A stretch of DNA of 64,000 nucleotides, taken from Eretmocerus hayati. Lineage: Eukaryota > Arthropoda > Insecta > Hymenoptera > Aphelinidae. This document shows, in pieces, positions 1 through 10,420 of the stretch. Location: assembly GCA_029851415.1 (NCBI GenBank), contig CM056744.1, positions 104,131,338 through 104,195,337 on the forward strand, read 5' to 3'. Positions within the stretch are counted from its first letter, which is position 1. Each line of letters starts with the position of its first letter. A model generated the notes under the pieces. It was not told the DNA's origin, searched no databases, and worked only from the letters and a program-made list of their open reading frames with translations. Both the position numbers and the translations under genes were made by a program.

Positions 1-17
1 ATTTCCTTATTTCTAAT

Positions 18-672
18 TCTCTGATCAATCAGACAACAGACATTTCTGCGCATGCGCGTTGTTATATGGGCTCTTGATTAGTTTCAATTGGAAGCTTCGG
101 GAAATTTCTTTAAAAAAACTACTAGCCGAGTCTAATTATTTCGACTGGGACTGGAAATACACGGTTTTTCATATATACAGTATTGAAACCTCCAACAGGA
201 ATATTGGTTTTTATGTACCGGGTACCCGCCTTTCGGCTCAATCTCGGTTGCCCCCATGGGTCCGGTGCGAGGATAAACCATGCCAGCGCGTCGGTTTGGA
301 GGACGGTTACCACCAAACCTCCAAGTGGTTCAGCACTGACCCGTTCCTCCTCCCCGACTACCGAATTTCGGGCTCGGCCCCTAGCACAAGGCCGAACCCC
401 CACCCCTCGGTGGGGGAGGGGGGAGGGGTGAAACCACGAACAGCATGTAAGGGAAGGGCTCAAGACTCTGTCTGTCTCAGAGTAGGTAGTGCATCTCGCT
501 CTGACTATCCTTTTTTTTATCAAGCTGCCGTAGTTACTGACTGGGGACATGAAATTGACTCTTGCAATGGGTCATTTTGACGGAAATCACCTCAGCTTTC
601 ATTTGGATTTTTTTGGAAATCATACAACCACGCGCATGCACAGAAACTGCTGTTTCCTGATTGGTCGGAGAA
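18..672. repeat. Foldback element with ~55 bp inverted ends
   Basis: The left arm (about 18-72) and the right arm (about 615-672) are reverse complements with scattered mismatches; both carry the TGCGCATGCGCG-like core. The interior holds retroelement copy A. No transposase is present, so this is a non-autonomous element. The exact ends and target duplication are not resolved. Confidence 0.55.
199..428 (-). mobile_element. 5'-truncated GC-rich retroelement, copy A
   Basis: One of three copies of a GC-rich element. On the minus strand it ends with CCAATATTC, the same end as copies B (3305-3759) and C (53231-53781). The opposite end differs in each copy. Imperfect 15 bp direct repeats (184-198 and 429-443, 13 of 15 matching) flank it. 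A shared 3' end with variable 5' ends is what target-primed reverse transcription of a LINE or SINE leaves. There is no poly-A tail. This copy is the shortest (230 bp) and most diverged. No reverse transcriptase is visible, so the family is unnamed. Confidence 0.6.
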
Positions 673-1780
673 CGAAAAATCAGGAAATTGACCCAATAAA
701 GCATAAAACAGTAAAAAACAACTTCGAACCATTTTCATCGCAAAAATTGTGCAATTTTACATTGGAAATCATGTTTAGGAGATTTAGAAAAAAATAGCTT
801 TCTGAGATAACCAAGCTAGCCGGATTTTCCCGGATTTGGCCTAATCAGGACTTGAAGAAGCTATGAACGGAAATTTCCAAGGTTGGTAACGATAGGTTCT
901 TTTAATATCTTCCAAATGGCGCAATCCGAGTTGCATTATCTTGAGCCAAACTCGAGATAGATCCAATTCAGTAAAAAAGATCATGATTTTCATGCTCTGG
1001 TGGAATCAAAAAGCAAAACAGGAGTAGCCCCGTAGGCATCTCCGATATTTTTTTCGGATCTCCCAGGAGGTGGAAACTTCATATTATGGACCATAAAATT
1101 GAATAAAAATTGATGAAAACCGATCCCAGACATCACCATTTTCATCTGTTTTTTCTGAATAAAATTTATCAAATTCCATTAACTGTGAAAAAACTCTACG
1201 GGAACCCATAAGTCAATCCTTCAAAATGTCCTGACGAAGCGCATACCTTCAACCTTCCTCTCGTACTAAACGGATCTATAGAGATGGAGGATAAAATGAT
1301 AAAGTCAACTTCCATTAGCAATAAAAGACTCATTTCCTTACTTTTGGTAGCAATAGACATAAGGTCCATGGAATATAAACGTACAAAAATAACTAAGGTC
1401 TGCAATTATATGATTAATCACATTAATTCATTGTGCATGATTTCAGAATAGACTTTTCTGTGAATTCGCCATTCATAATTGGCACTTGGCATAACAAACG
1501 AATTCTCCTAATTTAATTAGAACCAATCACTTCATCCCACCGTGCTTCATCCTCAATATGTGCATCCAATTTCCGAAATAGCTCCAGCTCTAGAGTATTT
1601 GTATAAATCTCACAAACGCAGCGTTCGGGTACAAAGAGCCAAAAGCGACAAATCAGCTTGCGCAGAAAGAAAAAAAAGCAAAAAAAGCAGAGCGTGCTAA
1701 TGGAATAAACTCGGTACTAAATCCAAGCCTGCAGAGCAGCATCACCTCTTTTCCTCTATTGCACATATAGCTACAGTCAC
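444..1780. other. No gene recognised
   Basis: Apart from the right arm of the 18-672 foldback element, this AT-rich stretch holds only short random-looking open frames. No domain, splice pattern or repeat could be supported. Confidence 0.5.
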
Positions 1781-2780
1781 CTAGTGTATATAAAAAAGAT
1801 TCTCCAAGACCTCCATGCATCCTCTCAACGTATCTTCTAACGCGTACAAGGAAATAGCATTTAGAGGATTAAAAGCATTCCATACATGACACAGACTCGA
1901 TAATGGTATTCCAGACTTTTTTCCACGCAGTTCATCTTCTCGTAGATGCATCAGTCTACCTGCCTCAATATTTACGCTAGAAATCGAGTTTTCCACTATA
2001 ACATTTGGCCACAATACTTTTCTGTTCATTAACTTGCTTTTCGACAACCTTCCATTTAACCCCCGATCGATTTCATTCATCCACAATCGATCAAACCATT
2101 CCCCAATTTCGCTGCATATTGACGCGCGTAATAATAAAGAGATAGCAAAATGAATCCTGGATTCCGCATCGATAGATTTTTTTTTCAAACAGCATTCTTT
2201 TTTTTTTCTGTATTTTAGCGTAACCAGGCAGTAGGTATCACATATATTCAAACCGCTCTTTTTCAACAGCGCAATTTCATTTTCACGAGTGGCTGAGCGT
2301 TGCTCATATGAATTCATACATAGGAATACAATACTACATAGAGCGAGACGTAGAGGTTCTTCTGGGTCAATGCCGATTGCAATAACGGAATTTTTCACGT
2401 GGAAATTTTTTTCTGACTGCCTTTCGTGTTCCTGCAACACTCACGCGTACATGCCATGGAGTCTTACCGGCAACGAAGCTCGCACGAGACGAATAATTTT
2501 GTTTCAGTGAGCCGATGCTCAGAAAGAGTGCCACAGTATGCGTATTAATGTTGATGGGAGTATTGCTCAAATAGGTAAGGTGACGGGGAAAATTTGCCTG
2601 AAACCCCGGGAAGGATTCATCTCGAATAATTCTCTGGTGGCAAGCTAAAGGTGCTTGAAACATTCCTTCACCGAGCTGTTCGAAGGCATTCTCAAGTTTG
2701 AGATGGAGTACGACATCTTGTTTTGTACAAATCAGTGTTTCGCTTGTTCCAGATATCGAGTATGAGCTTGAGAATGCCAT
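1781..2780 (-). CDS. Unrecognised protein gene, ~330 codons, split by one frame break
   Basis: Two overlapping minus-strand frames are read as one gene. The upstream frame starts at an ATG at 2780 and runs 137 codons; the downstream frame runs to a TAG at 1781. They overlap at a run of seven A on the minus strand (2406-2412). Removing one A there would join about 123 upstream and 208 downstream codons without another stop. Open frames this long are improbable by chance in such AT-rich DNA, and the composition is protein-like (Ser/Ile-rich N-terminus; a Leu/Arg-rich second half with a WFDRLW segment near codon 114 of the downstream frame). I see no signal peptide, membrane span, zinc site or known catalytic motif. 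It could be a host gene, an old viral insertion or a transposon protein. The break may be real or a homopolymer error. Confidence 0.5.
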
Positions 2781-2859
2781 CAGTTGTAAGCAAACCTCTA
2801 TTATTGACTATTTTTTGACGAGGTACCTATTCATTTGTTTATATTTTTCACAACTCTAA

Positions 2860-3012
2860 GGCTGGAATTCATAGTCGTTAATCCGAGATTAGAGTCGGCG
2901 GATTTAGGGCGCTGTGATCGCTGTGCCCAAATGTAAAATTCCTCGCCATGGCGATCGCAGCGCCCTAAATCCGCCGACTCTAATCTCGGATTAACGACTA
3001 TGAATTCCAGCC
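2860..3012. mobile_element. 153 bp palindromic MITE with TAA target duplication
   Basis: The terminal inverted repeats are about 60 bp and nearly identical, starting GGCTGGAATTCATAG. The element is flanked on both sides by TAA (2857-2859 and 3013-3015). A 3 bp TWA duplication is the habit of the PIF/Harbinger superfamily, so a Harbinger-mobilised MITE is the likely identity (inference). The near identity of the arms suggests a recent insertion. It has no coding capacity. Confidence 0.8.
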
Positions 3013-3304
3013 TAAATAATGATGATGATGATGAATTAAATATAATTTGATGTATACCATAAAATGTCCGAAGTCATCCTCCTATTGATGCATTCGTGAG
3101 TGTATGATGAGCAAAATTTTGGGAAACCCTCGCAAAAGCGAACACTTTGTGTGGCGCAAAAAGGTATCCGCTGAGCGGGGCTCTACTCTATTGAGAGCTG
3201 TTCAAGAGTATGATATTGAGCATATCTAGGAACAATAATGAACTATTCTCATATTCGTCAATCTTCTCTAATTCACAATACATATCGCCTCTACATTGAT
3301 ACAG

Positions 3305-3759
3305 GAATTTAGCTTCTGTATCTCGGGTGCTCGGCTTTCGCCTCCACCCCGGTTGCCCCCATAGGCGTGGGCCAGGGATACGCCCTGCCATTGCATCGGT
3401 TTGGAGGACGGCCATAACCGAATCACAAGTGGTTCAGCAATGACTCGATCCTCCCTCCCGACTACCGAATTCCGAGGTCGGCCCCCAGCACAAGGCCGAT
3501 GTCCACCCCTCGGTGGGGGGTTTTGGGGCTCTTTTAGGCTTCCTGAGAGCCCAGGGAGTCCCTCGGGATGATGGATGAGTCTTTCGGGCTGGCATTGTTA
3601 TCGCCCGAGGGCGATTCCAATGCAAGTCCCTAGACTCACCCACTCCCGTGGTACCGAATGGAGATGTGCGGTCTCCTTGCTCCCTGCGGGCGCTGACTGA
3701 GGCCGAGAACTCGTCAGACTCCGGGAATGGGGCACCATAACCCCCTTTGCGGGTCTCTG
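3305..3759 (-). mobile_element. 5'-truncated GC-rich retroelement, copy B
   Basis: This 455 bp copy has the same minus-strand 3' end as copies A and C and the same internal order. It is bounded by an exact 11 bp direct repeat, CATTGATACAG (3294-3304 and 3760-3770). It extends further 5' than copy A but less than copy C. The short open frames inside it are not conserved between copies, so the region is probably 3' untranslated sequence of a larger element. Confidence 0.75.
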
Positions 3760-3770
3760 CATTGATACAG

Positions 3771-5355
3771 AAATGAGTACATATTTGCAACCATACACAT
3801 TGGGAATGTCCTCATCATTATCACAAAGACTGTCAGAGAATTTATACAAAATTCGCCGCCCGATTCTTTGTCTAATCTCGAATTCTTGGTTTGAACATGT
3901 TATTGTACATTTCCCATGAGCTTTTGGATGGTCATATGAGAAGTTGAGAAAATGGAACGAAATCCCAAAATATGGTCTAAAATCGAGTAGATATGTGGAC
4001 AATTTTGAAATATGAAATTCAATCTTCGAGATTCGTTATCAATTGTTCCTCTCAGAATCGGGCTTATGATTCTCCGACGAATACCTTATCGGTAACATAT
4101 TTTCATATCCATTGAAAAATTCCATTGGAATCTCAAGAGTTACTCGTAGTCTCATTGAAAGCGAGTTCAGCTTCACGTGAAGTGCAAGTGGTTATATCCA
4201 AATCAATGACTCTGTCATTGATAAATAGCAAAATATCAATGAGCGTCTAATCACTCTTCATCAAATTTACACCGCTGAGAGAAATAAATTCACGCTGAAA
4301 CTCTCAAAAAACTCATTCAGAATCTTTTCAACTGACCGCCACCAATACCTCTAATATCCATAATTCGTACAAGCCCGAATCGAATTTCGAATCCATCCAC
4401 CACTCTGAGGATAACCCCAACTCCCACTGACACCACCAAGCATCAAATGACGCTAATTCAGCTTTCCTCTAACGCGGAATGACTCTGCAAGATCGGAATT
4501 GGCTTCTCATCCACACCGCCAACCAGCAGATTGAGACGTATCGTATTGAACGTCTCCCTGAGATGTTTCTATCCCAGAATAACACTCGGATTAGACGACC
4601 CTATTCACATCCATCTCTCTTCTCAGTACGTGAGAATCACTAGAAGCGACAACCTCATATCCTTGAATCCAGAATCCAACCTCTCGAGATTCAACGTATC
4701 AAATATATATATGTATATATTTATTTTCGTGCTGCGTTGCATCCAAAGAATTCCAACCCGAATCAGTCACCGATGAGAAGCTTGCAGTTTCTCTAGAGTA
4801 GAATTTTGCACGATGTCGCAAAGGATCAGAGTATGGCTCAATTGCTCCAATATCGCGTCATTGCGCTTGGACGAGACCGTCTCTGCTAGATTGTCGAATA
4901 CCGGAGAGCTTCTTTTGACGCTTGCATTCCTTCCGGAAAGATTCTATGTTTCTGTGAAATAGGAATGTTTGGCGTTTGTAGATGTTTTGCTTAGAGGATA
5001 TTGGCCTGGTACAAAACTGGATTCTTGGGCTTTGCATGTACTGAACGCAGGAGGATTGGCTCCGAGATGAAGAAATTCATGCTTCTATGAGGATTTTCAT
5101 TGGAAAGTATTGTGTTCGATCGGAGATTTTGAGACTTTAGTTTTGAGACCTGTGTCAGCATTCCATCATTATTACGAGGTATTCATCTTCAAATTGACTG
5201 ATGACTCTGAAGAAGAAGTAATTTTTTTTGCTATAGAACTGATCCAGTTTAGATATTTTATCCGACCATAGGGAACGATATTCACCAAGATTATCCCAGA
5301 CTTACTAAAGTCTCAGTCTTATTTCGATAAACTGATTTTCAAAGAAAGGATTGTA
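3771..5355. other. No gene recognised
   Basis: Low-complexity-free AT-rich sequence. The longest open frame (plus strand, about 4531-4776) has no recognisable motif, no splice support and a composition like its surroundings. Confidence 0.45.
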
Positions 5356-5383
5356 ATTTTATTTTATTTTATTTTATTATTAT
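5356..5383. repeat. (TTTTA)n microsatellite
   Basis: About five tandem TTTTA units, followed by irregular ATT-rich sequence. Confidence 0.85.
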
Positions 5384-5561
5384 CATTTTATTACAATAAT
5401 TAAGCCGCGGGCAAAATCCCGTCCGTCCGGATCCCCCCGAGCGGGGCTGCCAACGTAAAATCGTAAGCAGGGTTGCCAACTTGACGGAAAAAAATATGAG
5501 TTGGTATTTTGAGAGCAACAATAGCCTTTATGTGTCGCGAGTGTCTAAGTACTTACTATAT

Positions 5562-5641
5562 AAGATCATCTAAGATCATGTGAGATCATCTAAGATCATC
5601 TGAGATCATCTAAGATCATCTAAGATCATCTATGATCATCT
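5562..5641. repeat. 10 bp tandem repeat, unit TAAGATCATC
   Basis: About eight units of TAAGATCATC with single-base variants (TGAGATCATC, TATGATCATC). It grades into a degenerate TTATCTTTT-rich tract to about 5725. A similar TTATCTTTT-rich tract lies at 8640-8780, so the two may belong to the same larger repeat. Confidence 0.85.
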
Positions 5642-5841
5642 TAAAGTTATCTTTTGATTATCTTTTTATCTTATTGTTATCTTTTGATCATCTTTTTATC
5701 TTTTGGTTATCTTATGATTAGTTTTAAGTTATTCAGTCGTTTTTTATTATTTCTACTTTGCTTTTTCGGTTGTTTTTCCTTTTTCGAGTGATTTTTTGAT
5801 ACATTTTCATTCCTTTGGTGTTTAATATAATTCTTTGATAC

Positions 5842-5884
5842 AAAAATCAATCACTCCAATTTAATATTGGAGTGATTGATTTTT
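5842..5884. repeat. Perfect 19 bp stem, 5 bp loop palindrome
   Basis: The arms 5842-5860 and 5866-5884 are exact reverse complements around a TTAAT loop, with the core CACTCCAAT / ATTGGAGTG. If transcribed it would form a strong hairpin. No precursor-like extension is seen, so a microRNA call is not made. Confidence 0.8.
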
Positions 5885-6129
5885 TATGTACTATGTAATT
5901 TTTTAGAGATGGTATTACTCAATCGTTGTTTAATTTACATGATTTTTTCTGAAACACTTGAGTGATTTACAATGAAAAAAGTTGGTTATTGAATATCTTT
6001 TCAACTATGCATTGGGTACTCCTTAGAAGATTTGATAATTATTTAGAAAGATTTTATTAATGAATTTGAATGAATAAATTTCTTCTGTTGCATTATGGAA
6101 ATTGTTAGATTTTTTGTTATATTGATTTG

Positions 6130-6490
6130 AGTGTCTTATCATGTTGTGTGTGAAGTGTTGATGGATTAGTTTTGGATTTTTCGCTTCGGTCGCTCTCAGC
6201 AGAGTTAATAACTCTTGAGCCATGGCCTAGGCGAGATACCGCAACGTTATCATCAGTGTAAAGTGGGTGTTTCAATAGTGCTATGTGTGATTAGTTGATT
6301 GCATTGAAGCCTATATATGTGATGAGTGTGGTGTTGATGAGTTTGTATTGGATTTTTCGCTCCGGTCGCTCTCAGCGGAGTTAATCACTCTTGAGCCATG
6401 GCCTAGGCGAGTCACCGCAACGTCTTCATCAGTGTGAATTGAAGTGTTTTAATTATGATTGATGTGATTTTTGGTTTGTTTTGAATCATC
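6130..6490. repeat. Tandem duplication of a ~180 bp block
   Basis: Two direct copies begin near 6130 and 6312. The best conserved part is about 90 bp (6168-6258 and 6347-6437) and includes GAGCCATGGCCTAGGCGAG. On the minus strand the first copy opens a 66-codon frame at 6223; the second copy has the same ATG followed three codons later by a stop. No protein identity can be given, and the conserved block itself may be what is selected or simply a recent duplication. Confidence 0.7.
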
Positions 6491-7244
6491 AATGGTGTTG
6501 TATGAGAGACTGTTAGTGTTCTTCAGTGTAAAATCCATTTTGCAACAATAGTTATTAAAAAGTTCATCATTATCTCTTATTCTATTTTGGTGAGAGTATT
6601 GAAAAAAAAGGAAAACTTTGATCTCTGATGACGATTTTAATTGATTGCAAAATCTTCTAAAAGTTATTATCAGGAGAACCTTTTCTCTATTTTGATCAAT
6701 TATTGCATGATGGATAATGCAGTCAGAGTATGTGCGTTCGTAGCCCAGAATTTCACGATTCTAAGAGAATGTACAAATCTATGGAAGTGTCATTCACTAA
6801 CAGGGGACCTTCAAGGGTTCTGTGTAGAATGACTCAGATATGTAGGGATTCAATTGAGGGGAAATTCTTTGATGGGATCCGTCAGTCAGCTAATAAGAAC
6901 ACCGAGTCCTTGACATTACCTCAGCACTTTTGTGAGGTACCCTACCGCAGGCGATAGTCAAGTACTGGATTCTTCGTATGTGGATGTCAAGTCGATTGAT
7001 TATTAGGAAAAGTTCTACTATGACGCAAGATTATCATTATTGAAAATTCTGTCCTATTGTCATGGTCTTGATTCTAAATTAAGTGTAATTTTGCAATCAA
7101 TTAAAATGGTCGAAATTTGAATATAAATGAATTGAATTTTGTCAAACCTTAGCAAAAATCATTTTATAGTCCTTTTCAAGTGACTTAAAATTATTCGAAA
7201 GTTTATTCTAACTAAACCTATGGAATGAATGGAGACGAGAGAGG

Positions 7245-7269
7245 AGAGACGGGCAAAAGTCCCGTCTCT
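7245..7269. repeat. 9 bp perfect hairpin AGAGACGGG/CCCGTCTCT
   Basis: Inverted 9-mers are separated by CAAAAGT. A related arrangement, GCGGGCAAAATCCCG, occurs at about 5407, so this GGGCAAAANCCC hairpin may mark one family of element in this part of the window. Confidence 0.6.
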
Positions 7270-7407
7270 GTCGAATTTTATTGGATTATTCAATATACAT
7301 ACATTTCTTTACAATTTTCATGAAGTTTTTATAATTTTCCACAAATAGTATAAGAATCTTACATTATCATTCAGAACATTAAATAATCTTCAATAATTTG
7401 GAATTAC

Positions 7408-7615
7408 CTGGACTACGTATTCCCTGTTGAGAATCTCCTGTTGACTGAGATTGTCCAATGGGTTAGCGGGATACACTTTCTCTCGGCCTCGGTGGTGCTG
7501 TAGAATGAAAAATCATTAAAGCGTATTATTTTTCTACTATAAAACAATTGAAGACGTTTGTGTGTATATGTGTATATATGGGTGTGTGTGTGTGTGTGTG
7601 TGTGCGAGTAGATGT

Positions 7616-7654
<39 letters not shown>

Positions 7655-8080
7655 AATAGAATTATGAGGGAGGTGTTGTGTATAGGTATTGATTGTTGAA
7701 ATTAATTGTGTATGCGCGTGTATGGGTGGGTGGGTGGGTGAGTGAGTGTGTGTGTGTTGAAAGATTTATTATAGGCCTATTGATGGATAAAATTATAGAT
7801 TATATTAATAATCATTGATCATTCAAAAGATCATTCTATTACTTACCAGTGCAGCCTTCGAATATGACCCTTGACTGTTCCAGTGGCAAAATCATTTTTC
7901 TTTAACATCTGAATGATCAGCTGCAATCGGATGTTGGACTGATCTATTGGCTGAAAATAAATAAGATGAAAGTTATATTATTGTTCATAGACCAACTGAA
8001 TTTGTTTATGTGTTAGTGAATTGTGTGGTAGGTATATTTATATGTGAGTGAATGAGCGTGAATGTATGTGAGTGAGTTCG

Positions 8081-8139
<59 letters not shown>

Positions 8140-8535
8140 CTATGGATTCATATGAGTGAGTGTATCGAACATTTTATGCATATTGATGAATATTAATTGA
8201 TCAATTAATTATTGATTGAGTGATCAATAAAGACTCACCATTGCAGCCTCCTATGATGCTCCGGGAATTTCCGAATGATGATGAGTTGAGACTGGAGTTG
8301 AAATTGCTCCATACTGTTGGATGCTACAGCTTAAATGAAACATTATATAATTATTGAAGTTCTATGTTTAGATGTTTGTGCATTCAATTGTTTAGATGAA
8401 ATTACTCACCTGTGAAGTCCCCTGTGATAGACTTCGATTGATCCCGTATCTCCTGGAGGTTGGCTTCCGAAGTGACTCCTCGATCATCAGGAGCGGCATT
8501 GACTTCACCCCACGATGGGTTAAGACAGACTGGCC
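7408..8535 (-). CDS. Candidate multi-exon gene or spliced small-ORF transcript
   Basis: Four exon-like blocks lie in order on the minus strand: 8410-about 8528, 8239-8329, 7847-7950 and 7408-7497. Each internal block has a matched AG acceptor and GT donor (donors GTGAGT, GTGAGT, GTAAGT, GTAATT), and the introns hold the TG microsatellites. A TATA-like box lies about 28 bp upstream of an Inr-like CAGTCTG. The reading frame does not stay open through all blocks. Block 1 joins block 2 in one frame, but block 3 then stops after two codons. The best product from an ATG at the end of block 2 is about 63 residues, through blocks 3 and 4. Blocks 2 and 3 end in similar sequence (HHRRLQ and HIRRLH contexts), hinting at exon duplication. 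It may be a small-protein gene or a spliced noncoding RNA. No family was recognised. Confidence 0.35.
7561..7757. repeat. TG/TGGG microsatellite tracts
   Basis: Runs of TG at 7581-7604 and 7613-7653, and TGGG/TGAG units at 7725-7757, lie in the candidate intron between 7497 and 7847. Confidence 0.9.
8085..8137. repeat. (TG)n microsatellite
   Basis: About 26 uninterrupted TG units, inside the candidate intron between 7950 and 8239. Confidence 0.95.
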
Positions 8536-8550
8536 CTACTCGCCGCTTCA

Positions 8551-8560
8551 GTTTTATATA
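8551..8560 (-). promoter_or_regulatory. TATA box-like element
   Basis: TATATAAAAC on the minus strand, about 25-30 bases upstream of CAGTCTG, which resembles the arthropod initiator TCAGT. It sits directly before the first block of the candidate spliced transcript. Confidence 0.4.
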
Positions 8561-8789
8561 TACTTTTATCAGCTCCCTCTAACGACTTCCAAGATCGATG
8601 TCACGTGTATCTAAATATCTATTGTATCTTCGTCTATATTATCATCTAAGATTATCTGGTAGTTATTTTTTGATTATCTTTTTATCTTAACGTCATCTTT
8701 CGGTTTTCTTTTCATCTTTTAGTTATCTTTCCGTTATCTTTGAGTTATCTCATCATTTTCTTTATTATCTTTCATCCTCATTCCGTTAG

Positions 8790-10090
8790 AATTTCATTTT
8801 ATGGTCTTCTTTTAAGATAATTTTACGACAATTCAGAGCGAATCATTGAGAATGTCACATATGTAGACAAGTATTTGTATTGAGATAGAGTCCTTATCAG
8901 CTGTGTGCGTCTAGAAATTGAGTCTAGAGCGGAAAAAAATTTTCTTTCAAGTTTTTTTACTACAGATCCTCATCAGTCACGTATAATTGAAAGGTTTCTT
9001 ATAATATATAGAAACTTCATCGATGAATTCAAAAGTAAGTATCAATTCAAAAGTATGTTTCTACATTTTCCAAAAGTAGTCTTCTGGAAAATGTAGAAAC
9101 AACAGTCATATCGAACATTGGAGAGTTTTTTGTGCTTGCGTGCGTGAACCTGTATGGGAAAGTTAATTTTTAAAAGCTCCAGAAGTTTTTTATTAATCAA
9201 TAATCTTAGTAGTGAAGAATCCTATTAAAAAACCTACCTCAACAACTTTCTAAAAATTTTAAAATACCTTTAGAAATCGCAAAACTATCAAGTTTCCCAA
9301 ATAAAGTGATGCCGAGCGAGCGTTAGCGAGCAAGGCAATATCGCTAGTTATTAAGTATCAGATGAGATACCACTGGAACCCGAACTCAACCTCAATGCCT
9401 TGATGAAATTAGCAAAGGAGTTGAATCGAGCCATGATCATGTAGACAATTCTGAGTTATCCTTCCATTCAAGTAAATGCCGGAACGGATGTGATTAAATA
9501 TCCAGTAACCTCATATTTTGAATCAAAAAGAAGACGTCAAGATATTCAATTTCCTGTGATGATTATAAAGAATCTTGAATGAGTAAGTTCGTGACAAACC
9601 GAATTATTGAAGAGTCAATCGGGTTTACCGAAGATCTTTGAAGATTGCGAAAGAGTCTCCCAACCAGAGCAGGAATACTGATGCGTTCCTGAATCTATAA
9701 TCCTATTATTTACAAATGAATTCGAGACATTGGCGTGATATCCAACGGTAGATTGAGTTTTTGATTCTTGGCTTGGTATGATGATCAACATTTGATTTTG
9801 CCAGACTCTTGTACACCTGATAAGGTTATGGATTTCACGCAAAACTCGCCTCGGAGATCGAAGTAATGATGCAATTGAATCACAGACAAAATTGATTGCG
9901 TCAAACACAGGAGACACTTTCTCAATTTCACTGCATCAGAAAATCGTATTAACAATAGAGTATTCCCTTTCCATCATCTGATACGGTATGGCATCAATGG
10001 TGGCAATGTCTCAATCATTCACCCGACAGACTCTAACCAAGGCAACTTTGGTTCGTTCAAAATGTCATGTCACCTCGTTTCTGAATTATT
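8790..10090. other. No gene recognised; one hairpin
   Basis: The only structure seen is an imperfect inverted repeat at about 9054-9101 (arms GTTTCTACATTTTCC and its complement). A GC-richer patch at 9310-9340 repeats GCGAGC words and may be the edge of an element. Short open frames lack support. Confidence 0.45.
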
Positions 10091-10094
10091 ACAT

Positions 10095-10420
10095 TATATT
10101 AAGTCGCGTGACGACTGTTTGGTGTCCGGAATCACTAGATTTTTCCCCCTAGATCGGTTTTAACCTAACCTGACCTGACTTTCCTCTAGAGAAAAATATC
10201 TCTAGATTTATTACTAACCTGACCTGACTCAAAAGTTGCGCGCTGCCGTCTTTACTTTACCTGTCTTGATTTGTCTCCAGAGATAAATATCCCTAGATTT
10301 TACTAACCTAACCTGATAAGACCAAAAAGTTGCGCGTATTTTCCTCTAGATTTTTTTTAGAATTCTATATCTAGGGTCTATTTTACCAGTTTCTTTCTAT
10401 CTGTTATACTTTACCTGTTC
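10095..10420. repeat. Degenerate tandem repeats with CCTAACCTGA words
   Basis: Two to three diverged copies of a ~95 bp unit containing CTAGAT, TAACCTAACCTGACCTGAC and AAAAGTTGCGCG words. The CCTAA content resembles the arthropod telomeric repeat, but it is not a regular pentamer array, so a telomeric origin is not claimed. Confidence 0.5.

Noticed and set aside
5842..5884. Possible microRNA hairpin
   Set aside because: The stem is perfect but short, with a 5-base loop and no precursor-like flanks; it fits a small palindrome better.
9305..9350. Possible Helitron end (CTAGT after a GCGAGC-rich patch)
   Set aside because: The GC-rich words are direct, not inverted, so the hairpin required upstream of CTRR is absent.
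10160..10320. Possible internal telomere repeats (CCTAA words)
   Set aside because: CCTAA and CCTGA occur only two to three times per cluster and not as a regular pentamer array.
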